The translations under genes were made by a program, and so were the position numbers. The notes beneath the pieces were generated by a model. The model ran no database searches. It was not told the origin of the DNA and saw nothing but the letters and a program-made list of their open reading frames with translations. From the NCBI RefSeq assembly GCF_036173125.1, contig NZ_CP108054.1, positions 3,844,001 through 3,908,000 of the forward strand: a stretch of DNA of 64,000 nt, in the 5' to 3' direction. Below, in pieces: positions 53,283-61,306 of the stretch (within the stretch, counting starts at the first letter, position 1; every line of letters begins with the position of its first letter). This stretch comes from Streptomyces sp. NBC_00286. Its GTDB lineage: Bacteria > Actinomycetota > Actinomycetes > Streptomycetales > Streptomycetaceae.

Positions 53283-54389
53283 TCAGTCTGTGCCGAGTTC
53301 AAGGCGCTGACCGGGAAGGATGAGATCCGGGTCGGCGCCGATCGTGTGCTCGTTCGCTGCATACAACCCGGCCCATCCGCCTTGGAGGCCATGGGAGTCG
53401 GCGATCGCCGAGAGATTGTCGCCGGAGCGGACGGTGTACGAGCCGTCCTGGGCGTCCGCCGCGTCGCGCGAGGCGTCGTCGCCACGGGAGGCGTGCCGGC
53501 CGGTGGAGTCGTCCGTACGGGAGTCGTCGGCACCTTCTTCGGCACTGTCGCCACGATGACGGCCGGTGCCCTCGTCTGTGTTTGTGCTCTCACTCTCGCC
53601 ACCGGAAGAGTCGGCATTTTCGCCTGAGTTGTCCGAGTCGCCCTCGTTCGTCGGGTCCTTCGGAGGGCTTGGCGAGCTGTCGGGGCTCGGCGTTTCGGCT
53701 GTGGAATCGCTGCCGGAGTCCTGTGAAGTGCCGGTGGACGATTCGGATATACCGGACGAACCCGAGTCAGCCGATGTATCGGATGAGTCCGATACACCTG
53801 ACGTACCGGATGAATCGCCCTTTGCGGAGCCGTCACTTGACGTCTGCCCCGAATCGGAGCCGGAGCCCGAGTCCGCGCCCGAACCCGCCTCCGAGCCCGA
53901 GCCGGTGCCCGAATCCGCGCCCGAACTCGACCCCGAGTCCGCCTCGTTGGACGGAGTCGGGCTCGGAGCGGGCGAGTCCTGCGCCAAGCCCGTATCCACG
54001 TCGGGCGAGTCGGAGTTCTGCGTGAGGCCCGCGACGAGTCCGCAGGTCGCCCAGGGGCTCGTACCCCGGTCCGCGAGGACCTTCTCGGCGACGGCTATCT
54101 GCTGCGAGCGGCTGGCCAGATCGGCGCTCATCGCGTAGTCGAGACCGCCGTACTGTTCCCACTCCTCCTGGGTCATCTGAAGGCCGCCGTACTGCCCGTT
54201 GCCGGAGTTGGCGCTCCAGGAGCCGCCACTCTCGCACTCCGCGACCGCGTCCCAGGTCGCATCACTGGCGGCACTCGCGCCGCTCGCCGCGAGGAGAGGG
54301 ATCACGAGGGCCGATCCGGTCACCCCCGCCGCCACCAAGAGAGCCGGTGCCTGACGGGGGCGACGGTGTCGACCGTTCCCGGAGAGCAT
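53283..54389 (-). CDS. Rpf-type secreted protein with long acidic linker and LysM
   Basis: Protein of 368 residues paralogous to the neighbour at 52,212. A signal peptide (to about 42) is followed by the lysozyme-like domain (WDAVAECESGGSWSANSGNG, then QYGGLQMTQEEWEQYGG). A disordered, strongly acidic linker of about 190 residues of Ser/Asp/Gly/Glu units follows, then a LysM domain (YTVRSGDNLSAIADSHGLQG). ATG chosen by AAAGG seven bases before it and by matching the paralog's start MLLSGKG; a GTG five codons earlier is open. No riboswitch lies upstream of this copy. Divergent from the P450 gene. Confidence 0.9.
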   Translation of the reverse strand: MLSGNGRHRRPRQAPALLVAAGVTGSALVIPLLAASGASAASDATWDAVAECESGGSWSANSGNGQYGGLQMTQEEWEQYGGLDYAMSADLASRSQQIAVAEKVLADRGTSPWATCGLVAGLTQNSDSPDVDTGLAQDSPAPSPTPSNEADSGSSSGADSGTGSGSEAGSGADSGSGSDSGQTSSDGSAKGDSSGTSGVSDSSDTSADSGSSGISESSTGTSQDSGSDSTAETPSPDSSPSPPKDPTNEGDSDNSGENADSSGGESESTNTDEGTGRHRGDSAEEGADDSRTDDSTGRHASRGDDASRDAADAQDGSYTVRSGDNLSAIADSHGLQGGWAGLYAANEHTIGADPDLILPGQRLELGTD

Positions 54390-54586
54390 GCGGTTGCCTT
54401 TCACGCGACAGTGGGTGACTTGGGTGTGACCAATGAGACTGCTGAGGTTCGCTTTCGCGAGAACCTAGTGGGACTCGATCACTTGTCACCAGTAGATGTA
54501 GCGCAGATCACGTAAAGATCACGGACTTGAGAGTACGTCACCTTTGAGCTGGGGGTTCGTCAGCTGCGAGACGGTACCGTCAGCTC

Positions 54587-55849
54587 GTGAACGCGCCGCA
54601 TATCCGACCCGAACTCTTCACTTGGGAGTTCGCCACCGACCCGTACCCCGCCTATGCGTGGCTCCGGGAGCATTCGCCCGTACACCGCAGCACGCTTCCC
54701 AGCGGCGTCGAGGCGTGGCTCGTGACCCGGTACGCGGACGCCAAGCAGGCCCTTGCCGACCAGCGGCTTTCCAAGAATCCCGTGCATCATTCCGAGGACG
54801 CCCACGGCAAGGCCAAGACGGGCATTCCGGGTGAGCGCAGTGCCAACCTCATGACCCATCTGCTCAACATCGATCCGCCGGACCACACACGGCTCCGTCG
54901 GCTCGTCTCCAAGGCGTTCACCCCGCGCCGCGTGGCCGAATTCGCGCCTCGCGTCCAGGAGTTGACAGATCACCTCATCGACCAGTTCGCGCCCAAGGGC
55001 TCCGCCGACCTCATCCACGAGTTCGCGTTCCCCCTCCCCATCTACGCGATCTGCGATCTGCTCGGCGTCCCGCGCGAGGACCAGGACGACTTCCGGGACT
55101 GGGCGGGGATGATGATCCGGCACGGCGGCGGGCCGAGAGGCGGGGTCGCGCGGTCGGTGAAGAAGATGCGCGGCTATCTCGCCGAGCTGATCCACCGCAA
55201 GCGGGAGGCACTTCCGGCCACCCCCGACCCCGGCGAAGACCTCATCTCCGGGCTCATCCGCGCCTCCGACCACGGTGAACACCTCACCGAGAACGAAGCC
55301 GCGGCCATGTGCTTCGTCCTCCTCTTCGCCGGCTTCGAAACGACCATCAATCTCATCGGCAACGGCACCTACGCACTGCTGCGCAACCCGAAGCAGCGCG
55401 CGCAGCTGCAGCAGTCGATAGAGCGTGGCGAACACGAACTGCTGGACACCGGCATTGAAGAGCTGCTCCGATACGACGGCCCTGTCGAGCTGGCCACCTG
55501 GCGCTACGCGACCGAGCCCCTCGAAATCGGCGGGCAGCGAATCGCCTCCGGTGACCCCGTGCTCGTGGTCCTCGCCGCCGCCGACCGTGACCCCGCCCGC
55601 TTCAGCGAGCCGGACACGCTCGACCTCTCCCGCCGGGACAACCAGCACCTCGGCTACGGACATGGCATCCACTACTGTCTCGGCGCCCCACTCGCCCGCC
55701 TGGAAGGCCGCACCGCCCTGGCTACCTTGCTGCGCCGTCTGCCCGACCTTCGGCTCGCCGCCGATCCCGCGGACCTGCGCTGGCGAGGAGGCCTGATCAT
55801 GCGCGGGCTACGGAACCTCCCCGTGGGGTTCACCGCCGTACGCCCCTGA
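54587..55849 (+). CDS. Cytochrome P450
   Basis: Heme monooxygenase of 420 residues. I-helix FAGFETTINL, ExxR in GIEELLRYDG, and the heme-thiolate loop HLGYGHGIHYCLGAPLARLE are intact; the usual phenylalanine before the glycine is tyrosine here. Class and length fit actinobacterial CYP105/107-type enzymes. GTG start without a strong ribosome site. It is divergent from the long-linker rpf gene, and no ferredoxin gene is adjacent. Substrate unknown. Confidence 0.92.
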   Translation: MNAPHIRPELFTWEFATDPYPAYAWLREHSPVHRSTLPSGVEAWLVTRYADAKQALADQRLSKNPVHHSEDAHGKAKTGIPGERSANLMTHLLNIDPPDHTRLRRLVSKAFTPRRVAEFAPRVQELTDHLIDQFAPKGSADLIHEFAFPLPIYAICDLLGVPREDQDDFRDWAGMMIRHGGGPRGGVARSVKKMRGYLAELIHRKREALPATPDPGEDLISGLIRASDHGEHLTENEAAAMCFVLLFAGFETTINLIGNGTYALLRNPKQRAQLQQSIERGEHELLDTGIEELLRYDGPVELATWRYATEPLEIGGQRIASGDPVLVVLAAADRDPARFSEPDTLDLSRRDNQHLGYGHGIHYCLGAPLARLEGRTALATLLRRLPDLRLAADPADLRWRGGLIMRGLRNLPVGFTAVRP

Positions 55850-55889
55850 CCGTGGCCGCCCTCGAGAGGTTCGGCGTCCGCCGCTCACC

Positions 55890-56870
55890 TCACTCCGAGC
55901 CCTCCGTCGCCCGTATCGCATCCCGATAAGCCCGCGCGGCAGCCCGCAACGCCGCCTCCGGGTCCACCCCGTCCGCCTCGGCGCGTGCCGCCATCGCCAG
56001 CAGTTCGTAACCGACGCCCTCGCCCTGCGGTATCGGCACCTCAAGTCCCGCTGTGCGTACGCGAGATGCGAGCTTCGCCGCCAGAGCCAGTCCGGGCTGG
56101 CCCAGAGGGATCCCCTCCGTCACGGACGTGCGCTGCTTCTCCGCCGCCTTGGTGCGCAGCCAGTGGGCCTTGACTTCTTCGGGGGTGGTGGCGGTTTCGT
56201 CGCCGAAGACGTGGGGGTGGCGGTGGATGAGCTTGGTGACGATGGTGGCCGCCACGTCGTCCACCGAGAAGGGTTCCTCGGGGTCCTCCTCCGCTATACG
56301 GGCGTGGAAGACGACCTGGAGCAGGACATCGCCCAGTTCCTCGCGCAGTTCGTGGCGGTCGCCCTCCTCGATCGCCTCGACCAGTTCGTACGCCTCCTCG
56401 ATGCCGTACTTCGCGAGGCCCTTGTGGGTCTGCTGGGACGACCAGGGGCATTCGGCGCGGATGCGGTCCATGACCTGGACGAGGTCGAGGAGGCGGGCGC
56501 CGGGGAGGTCGTACGAGGCGGGGAGCAGTTCGAGGTCGGGCATCTGGACGCGGCCGGAGCCGGCCAGGCGGGCGAGCCCGTCGGTCAGTTGGGGCTCGCC
56601 TTCGCCCGTGGCGACCACTGTCACCGTGTGGCCGCCGGCGCAGGCGTCGACGAGTTCCTCGGCGGTCGGGGCGGCCTCGTCGACCTTGACGCCGGCCTCG
56701 CGGAGATACGGCAGCTGGGGGTGGGCGCCGTCCGCGCACAGGACGCGGTCGGCGTCGTGCAGGGCCTGCCAGGCGGGCCAGGACAGGAGGCCGGGCGCGA
56801 CGCGGTGGCTGGTGGTGAGCAGGACGATGCGCCCCGGGCTGGATGCGTTCACCCCTCGAACGTAACCCAC
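55890..56870 (-). CDS. mazG: MazG-family nucleoside triphosphate pyrophosphohydrolase with N-terminal methylase-like domain
   Basis: Protein of 326 residues. The N-terminal 115 residues resemble a shortened tetrapyrrole-methylase fold (YabN type, VTVVATGEGEP). Residues from about 120 are a MazG domain with CPWSSQQTHKGLAKYGIEEA, ELVEAIEEGDRHELREELGD and VLLQVVFHARIAEE, the last carrying the magnesium-binding glutamates and aspartate. It removes abnormal or signalling nucleotides. The GTG at 56,870 has no ribosome site; a GTG at 56,852 is equally possible. Gene order MazG, SurA fits other Streptomyces. Confidence 0.88.
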   Translation of the reverse strand: MGYVRGVNASSPGRIVLLTTSHRVAPGLLSWPAWQALHDADRVLCADGAHPQLPYLREAGVKVDEAAPTAEELVDACAGGHTVTVVATGEGEPQLTDGLARLAGSGRVQMPDLELLPASYDLPGARLLDLVQVMDRIRAECPWSSQQTHKGLAKYGIEEAYELVEAIEEGDRHELREELGDVLLQVVFHARIAEEDPEEPFSVDDVAATIVTKLIHRHPHVFGDETATTPEEVKAHWLRTKAAEKQRTSVTEGIPLGQPGLALAAKLASRVRTAGLEVPIPQGEGVGYELLAMAARAEADGVDPEAALRAAARAYRDAIRATEGSE

Positions 56871-56919
56871 GCCACTGACAACAAGGTCAGCCAGCGGAGG
56901 ATGCTGATGGGGACAGCGG

Positions 56920-57567
56920 TTACGCGGTCTCCTGGCCGCCCGCCTGAGTGACCTGGCGCAGCCACGGCAGCTCGGCCTCGACGCGGCTGTTCTTCTCGGG
57001 GTCCCAAGTGCCGTAGCGCGGGTTCAGGTCGACGTCGAGTTTCTTGGAGGCGTCGGAGAGGGCCTTCCAGAACGCGGGCCCGCTGGTGTCGGTGCCCAGC
57101 TGGGCGGCGAGTTTCTGGGCCTCGAGCTGGAGGCGGAGGTTTTCGTCGATCCGCTCCGGCGGGATGCCGTACGTCTGCAGCCAGTCCCTCTCCAACTGCT
57201 CGACGCCACCCGGCTGGTCCTCGAGCTCGCCCCGGACCTTCGTGACTTCCTTGCGGGAGACGGTCACGCCCGCGTCCTGGGCGGCGCTGTGCAGTACCCG
57301 GTCGAGGACCATGTTGTTGAGGATCTCGCGGGTGAGGCCGCCGGACTGGGCGATGGCCTGTTTGTACTGGGTGTCATTCGGGATGGCGTCCCGCTGCGCG
57401 GTGCGTACCTCTTTCACCCGGTTCTCCAACTGGGAGACCGTGATCCGGTCGTCGCCGACGACGGCCGCGGCACCGGGATGCGCCTCGTCTCCGCAGGCGG
57501 TGAGGAGGGGCGCCGCGGTGGCGAGCGTGGCGGCGAGGAGGAGCGCGGTGCGACGGCGGCGGTGCAA
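56920..57567 (-). CDS. SurA N-terminal-domain lipoprotein
   Basis: Lipoprotein of 215 residues. A basic signal (HRRRRTALLLAATLAT) ends in the lipobox LTAC. The mature chain follows the SurA_N pattern AVVGDDRITVSQLENRVKEV, then MVLDRVLHSAAQDAGVTVSR, without a following PPIase domain. It probably acts as an extracytoplasmic chaperone. The start is TTG with AGGAGG six bases before it; an earlier ATG has no such site. Between mazG and the kinase operon on the same strand. Confidence 0.85.
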   Translation of the reverse strand: MHRRRRTALLLAATLATAAPLLTACGDEAHPGAAAVVGDDRITVSQLENRVKEVRTAQRDAIPNDTQYKQAIAQSGGLTREILNNMVLDRVLHSAAQDAGVTVSRKEVTKVRGELEDQPGGVEQLERDWLQTYGIPPERIDENLRLQLEAQKLAAQLGTDTSGPAFWKALSDASKKLDVDLNPRYGTWDPEKNSRVEAELPWLRQVTQAGGQETA

Positions 57568-57711
57568 GGAGGACCTCCTGGGGAGAGCTTGTGCGGCAGT
57601 GCACAAAGTCTTGCGGTGATCGATGGTAGGCAGGGGACCGGCTCTCGGCCACCCATTCGACCCAACGATTCGCCAGGAGTTCCGTACTGCCCCGAAGTGG
57701 TTACGACGTCC

Positions 57712-59235
57712 CTAACCGCGCACTTGGCCCAGCCACTGCAAGGTCCGGCGGATCTCCGCGGCCATCGGCTGCGCCGGACCCTGGAGGCGTTCCACATCGA
57801 CGAGCAGTCGGGAGAGCGTCGCGTGGGCGGCGCCCCGGTCGCCGACGGCGAGCAGGAGGTGGCCGATGCGGCGGCGTACGTCGTAGGAGAGCTCGGGGTC
57901 GCCGGCCACGTACTGGTTCTCGTAGTACGGCAGCAGGGACCGGTACTCCGCGAGCGCGGCGGCTGGTTCGCCGAGCTGCTCGAGGCACTGGGCGGCCTCG
58001 TAGCGGAAGCGCAGGGACTGCGGGTCGGCCTGGCCGGCCTCCTTGGCGCGCTCGTCGGCGAGGCGGCGCAGCTCGGGCAGGGCGCGGCGGAACTGGCCGT
58101 CGTCCATCAGCGTGGCCGCGTACTGCTTGCGCAGGGTACGGACGACGGTCGAGTGCTCGCCGTGCCGCTCGGCCGCGGCCGGGAGGATCGAGCCGAGGAT
58201 GTCGACGGCCTGCGTGATCCGGCCCTCGCCGAGGAGCCGCTTGACCTCGTCGACGGCGCCCGCGACATCGGGCTTGTCCACGGCGGGCGTGGCCTGCGGC
58301 TGGGCCGCGGGGGTGCGGGCCCGGTCGGGCCAGGGGGCGTGCGGACGCAGGAAGGGGCGCGTCGGGTCGAGCGGGCCGCCGCTGGGGATTCCGCGCGCGG
58401 GGAGCATCGGGAGCAGTTGCTCGTACGTCTCCTGCGCGGAGGCCGGGCGGTGCTGCGGGTCCTTGGCGAGCAGGCGCAGGACGAGGGCTTCGAGCGGTTC
58501 GGGGACTTCGGGGCGCAGTTGGCGCACCGGAACGGGCGGTTCGTAGAGGTGCCGGTGGAGCACGCCGAGGGCGGTGGAGCCGGAGAACGGCACATCTCCG
58601 CTGAGCAGTTCGTGCAGCAGCACGCCCAGCGCGTACAGGTCGGTGTACGGGCCGACCGCGCCGCCCATCGCCTGCTCGGGCGCCATATAGGCGGGGCTGC
58701 CGATGGGTGAGCCGGTGTGGGTGAGGCGGGTCGTGTCCGTGTCCATGACGGAGGCGACGCCGAGGTCAAGGACGGTGACCGTGCCGTCCTGCTTGACCAT
58801 GACGTTGCGGGGCTTCAGGTCGCGGTGCACGATCGGCACGGCGTGCACCGCGGACAGTACGGCGCACAGCTGGGCGGCGACCGCGACGGCCCACTGCCAG
58901 GGGTACGGATTGCGTTCGGCGAGGTGGCCGGAGAGGTCGGCCCCGTCGACGTACTGCATGACGAGGAACAGCTCCTCGCCCTCGGTGCCCGCGTCGTGCA
59001 CCGTGACCAGGCCGGGGTGGTCGACCTGGGCGGTGACGCGGCACTCGCGTACGAAACGGCGGCGCAGCTCGTCGGCATCCGAGCCCGCGACCTTGTCGGG
59101 GCGCAACAGCTTGACCGCGACGCGACGGTCCAGGCGCTGGTCGTACGCCGTCCACACCTGGCCCATGCCGCCCTGGCCGATGAGCGTGGACAGTTCGTAG
59201 CGGCCGGTGATCACACGCCCCGACGCCACGGTCAC
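57712..59235 (-). CDS. Serine/threonine protein kinase with C-terminal TPR-like region
   Basis: Hanks-type kinase of 507 residues. Gly loop IGQGGMGQVW, ATP lysine Lys42 in VAVKLL, catalytic HRDLKPRN (137-144) and APE-like SPAYMAPEQA are intact, but the metal motif is DLG (157-159) instead of DFG. The usual C-terminal membrane helix and PASTA domains are missing. Instead residues 340-507 form TPR-like helices (QFRRALPELRRLADERAKEA, LEQLGEPAAALAEYRSLLPY). So the kinase is cytosolic. The GTG overlaps the stop of the membrane-protein gene upstream (GTGA). Confidence 0.9.
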   Translation of the reverse strand: MTVASGRVITGRYELSTLIGQGGMGQVWTAYDQRLDRRVAVKLLRPDKVAGSDADELRRRFVRECRVTAQVDHPGLVTVHDAGTEGEELFLVMQYVDGADLSGHLAERNPYPWQWAVAVAAQLCAVLSAVHAVPIVHRDLKPRNVMVKQDGTVTVLDLGVASVMDTDTTRLTHTGSPIGSPAYMAPEQAMGGAVGPYTDLYALGVLLHELLSGDVPFSGSTALGVLHRHLYEPPVPVRQLRPEVPEPLEALVLRLLAKDPQHRPASAQETYEQLLPMLPARGIPSGGPLDPTRPFLRPHAPWPDRARTPAAQPQATPAVDKPDVAGAVDEVKRLLGEGRITQAVDILGSILPAAAERHGEHSTVVRTLRKQYAATLMDDGQFRRALPELRRLADERAKEAGQADPQSLRFRYEAAQCLEQLGEPAAALAEYRSLLPYYENQYVAGDPELSYDVRRRIGHLLLAVGDRGAAHATLSRLLVDVERLQGPAQPMAAEIRRTLQWLGQVRG

Positions 59236-59858
59236 CTGCCGTCCTCGTGCTTGCGGAGGTAGTCACTCAGCTCGTCGAGCTCGGCGCGCACCTGGTCGAT
59301 GCGGGCGGGCGCGGGGCGCTGCGGGGGCGGCGGGGTGGGAGTCGACTGGGGCTGCGGAGGCCCCGGGACGGGTGTGCCGGCGTACGGCTGCGGGGTCGGC
59401 GGCTGGGGGCCGGGTGGCTGGGTGGCCGTCGGTGCCTGCGGGTAGCCGTAGAGGGTCGTCTGCTGGGGCGGCGGCATGTGGGTCATCTGCCGGGGCGGCA
59501 CGTTGCCCGTGACCAAAGGCCGCCCGTAATGGCCGATGTCCACGACCAGGAAGTAGATGGCACTGGCAAGGCCGTTCAGCAGCAAGAGGATCAGGCCGAA
59601 GCTGCCGGCCGGGGTGGTGAAGCTCTCGGTGTTGTCGGTACTCATGAGCGCGATGGCGAAGGTCCAGATCGCGATCGAGGCCGCGAAGGCCCACCACTCG
59701 CGCTTTCGACGGGTCACCAGAGCGGCCCGCAGCGTGGCCGGCCAGGGGAGAAAACCGCAGGTCATCAGGGGTAGCGCCACGAGGATCACGCGCAGCGTCA
59801 CCACCGTCCCCGACGAGGGCGGTCGCGGCGGTGGCGGCACGTAGCCGTGGCCGTGCAT
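59232..59858 (-). CDS. Membrane protein with Pro-rich tail, operon partner of the kinase
   Basis: Protein of 208 residues. After a short Pro-rich start, three hydrophobic helices lie near 22-40, 48-68 and 78-100 (FGLILLLLNGLASAIYFLVV). The C-terminal 85 residues are Pro/Gln/Thr-rich with a helical end (IDQVRAELDELSDYLRKHED). AGGAG lies before the ATG. Its stop overlaps the kinase start, so the kinase is made together with it; it may tether or be a target of the kinase (the tail has many Ser/Thr). Family not recognised. Confidence 0.78.
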   Translation of the reverse strand: MHGHGYVPPPPRPPSSGTVVTLRVILVALPLMTCGFLPWPATLRAALVTRRKREWWAFAASIAIWTFAIALMSTDNTESFTTPAGSFGLILLLLNGLASAIYFLVVDIGHYGRPLVTGNVPPRQMTHMPPPQQTTLYGYPQAPTATQPPGPQPPTPQPYAGTPVPGPPQPQSTPTPPPPQRPAPARIDQVRAELDELSDYLRKHEDGR

Positions 59859-59980
59859 GAATGCTCCTGATGACCTGATACCAGCAGACGTACGAATGTG
59901 AAGACGAGCGTATAGGCCGACACCGACAACGGTCCCTGCCTGTACCGAACCGTTGTAACGCCAAGCGCAGACGGAGCTAC

Positions 59981-60724
59981 TCAGTCCGCATGGAACCGCT
60001 CCGGCGCCGTCGTCGGACTCCCTCCCGAGGGAAGCTTCTGCCCCGGGCAACCGGTCAACACCCGCTTCATGGCGGCCTTCTCGGCCTCCGTGACCCACAA
60101 CCCGTACTTCTTCTTCACGGCCACCTGCCCCGCCACATACGTACAGCGATACGCCTTGTTGGGCGGCAGCCAGGTCGCCGTGTCACCGTCGCTCTTGCTG
60201 CGGTTGGTGCCCGCGTCCACGGCGAGGAGGTTGAGCGGATCGTTGGCCAGGGCTATTCGCTTGCTGGGATCCCACTGCTGGGCGCCCTTCTGCCAGGCGT
60301 CCGACAGGGCGACGAGGTGGTCTATGTCGACCTGACTGCGGCCGCGTACGAAGGTCACGTCCTCGTTGGTGTACGGGTCCGGGTCGAGCGTCCCCGAGCC
60401 GACCTCGCAGTCACCGTCCCTGAACTTCACGTCCTTCAGATCCCGCTTGAGTATGTCGTCTCGGGTCCCGCAGCCGTTCGAGTCGGTGTCGGCCCAGGGG
60501 CTGCCGAACCGGTCGCGGTCGTACCCCGTCCTGGGCGCCCTCCCCTTGACGGTCAGCGAGTCGACGGCGGCGAGGGCCGCGCCACCGGCCGCCTGCCCGG
60601 AGCCCGCCGAAGCGGACGGCTCCGCCGACTCCTCCCCGCCGGCCGACCCCGTACTCACCACGCTGCACCCGCTCACGGCAAGCAACACGACCGCGACCCC
60701 GGCCCCTCTGATCCAGAGCGTCAC
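59981..60724 (-). CDS. Secreted HNH-type nuclease-like lipoprotein (DUF1524)
   Basis: Protein of 247 residues. A signal with lipobox VSGC is followed by a Ser/Ala/Gly linker and a DUF1524-like domain of the HNH/GmrSD family with the core SQVDIDHLVALSDAWQKGAQ and LANDPLNLLAVDAGTNRSKS. NGCGTRDDILKRDLKDVKFR precedes it. Such exported actinobacterial proteins are thought to be nucleases. GTG start with AGGGGAG seven bases upstream; the frame is open to 60,886 without support. Divergent from the gene at 60,880. Confidence 0.85.
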   Translation of the reverse strand: MTLWIRGAGVAVVLLAVSGCSVVSTGSAGGEESAEPSASAGSGQAAGGAALAAVDSLTVKGRAPRTGYDRDRFGSPWADTDSNGCGTRDDILKRDLKDVKFRDGDCEVGSGTLDPDPYTNEDVTFVRGRSQVDIDHLVALSDAWQKGAQQWDPSKRIALANDPLNLLAVDAGTNRSKSDGDTATWLPPNKAYRCTYVAGQVAVKKKYGLWVTEAEKAAMKRVLTGCPGQKLPSGGSPTTAPERFHAD

Positions 60725-60879
60725 GCGCGCTCCCCTCCCCATGGCTCCCGGGATCTGCCCTGGCCGGGCGGTTCCCGCTGTGTTCCTCACGGTAGCGAGC
60801 GAGAGGGCCGGGCAGTGCGGCCGGATGCCTTCGGGGATGCTGTTCCGGTCACGACCGGACCGACGCAAAGGAGCACCGC

Positions 60880-61275
60880 ATGGCATCCACGCTGCCCGCC
60901 CACCGGACTCTCAACGGCGTGCTCATCTCCGAAAGCCTCCGCGTGGGCGGCGAGTTGAGCGGCGTTCCGCTCCAGGTCACGAAGCTTGAACGCATCGCGG
61001 TCGGCGACACCACCCGCGATCAGCCTCATCAGTGGACCCTGCTGCACTTCCGGGCCCCTGAGGACACGGCGGGGCAACTCGCCGAAGCACTGGCGAACTG
61101 TCTGGCGCCGACCGGCGGTTGGTATGTCGACTTCAGCACCACGACCGAGGTGTACGTCGTCTTCGCCGGCCGAGTCTTCCGCTACGCGCTCGGTGACGCG
61201 ACGGCACGCGCCGAAGTGCAGGCGTATGCCCGCTCGGTGGGCGTACCGGAGACCCAGCTGGACTGGAAGGGCTGA
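60880..61275 (+). CDS. Conserved hypothetical protein
   Basis: Soluble protein of 131 residues with no signal or membrane segment. The chain reads LNGVLISESLRVGGELSGVP, GWYVDFSTTTEVYVVFAGRV and closes with a helix (ATARAEVQAYARSVGVPETQ). I recognise no family. AAAGGAG precedes the ATG by seven bases, so the start is well supported. It is convergent with mfd, 31 bases away. Confidence 0.82.
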   Translation: MASTLPAHRTLNGVLISESLRVGGELSGVPLQVTKLERIAVGDTTRDQPHQWTLLHFRAPEDTAGQLAEALANCLAPTGGWYVDFSTTTEVYVVFAGRVFRYALGDATARAEVQAYARSVGVPETQLDWKG

Positions 61276-61306
61276 GCCGAACGCGCGGTCCGGCCCAGCC
61301 CGCCCC

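Noticed and set aside
54390..54586. A second c-di-AMP riboswitch before the long-linker rpf gene
   Set aside because: None of the conserved blocks (GGGGAACC, TTGGGGTGAA, CCGAACCCGACAGC) is found on the minus strand here.
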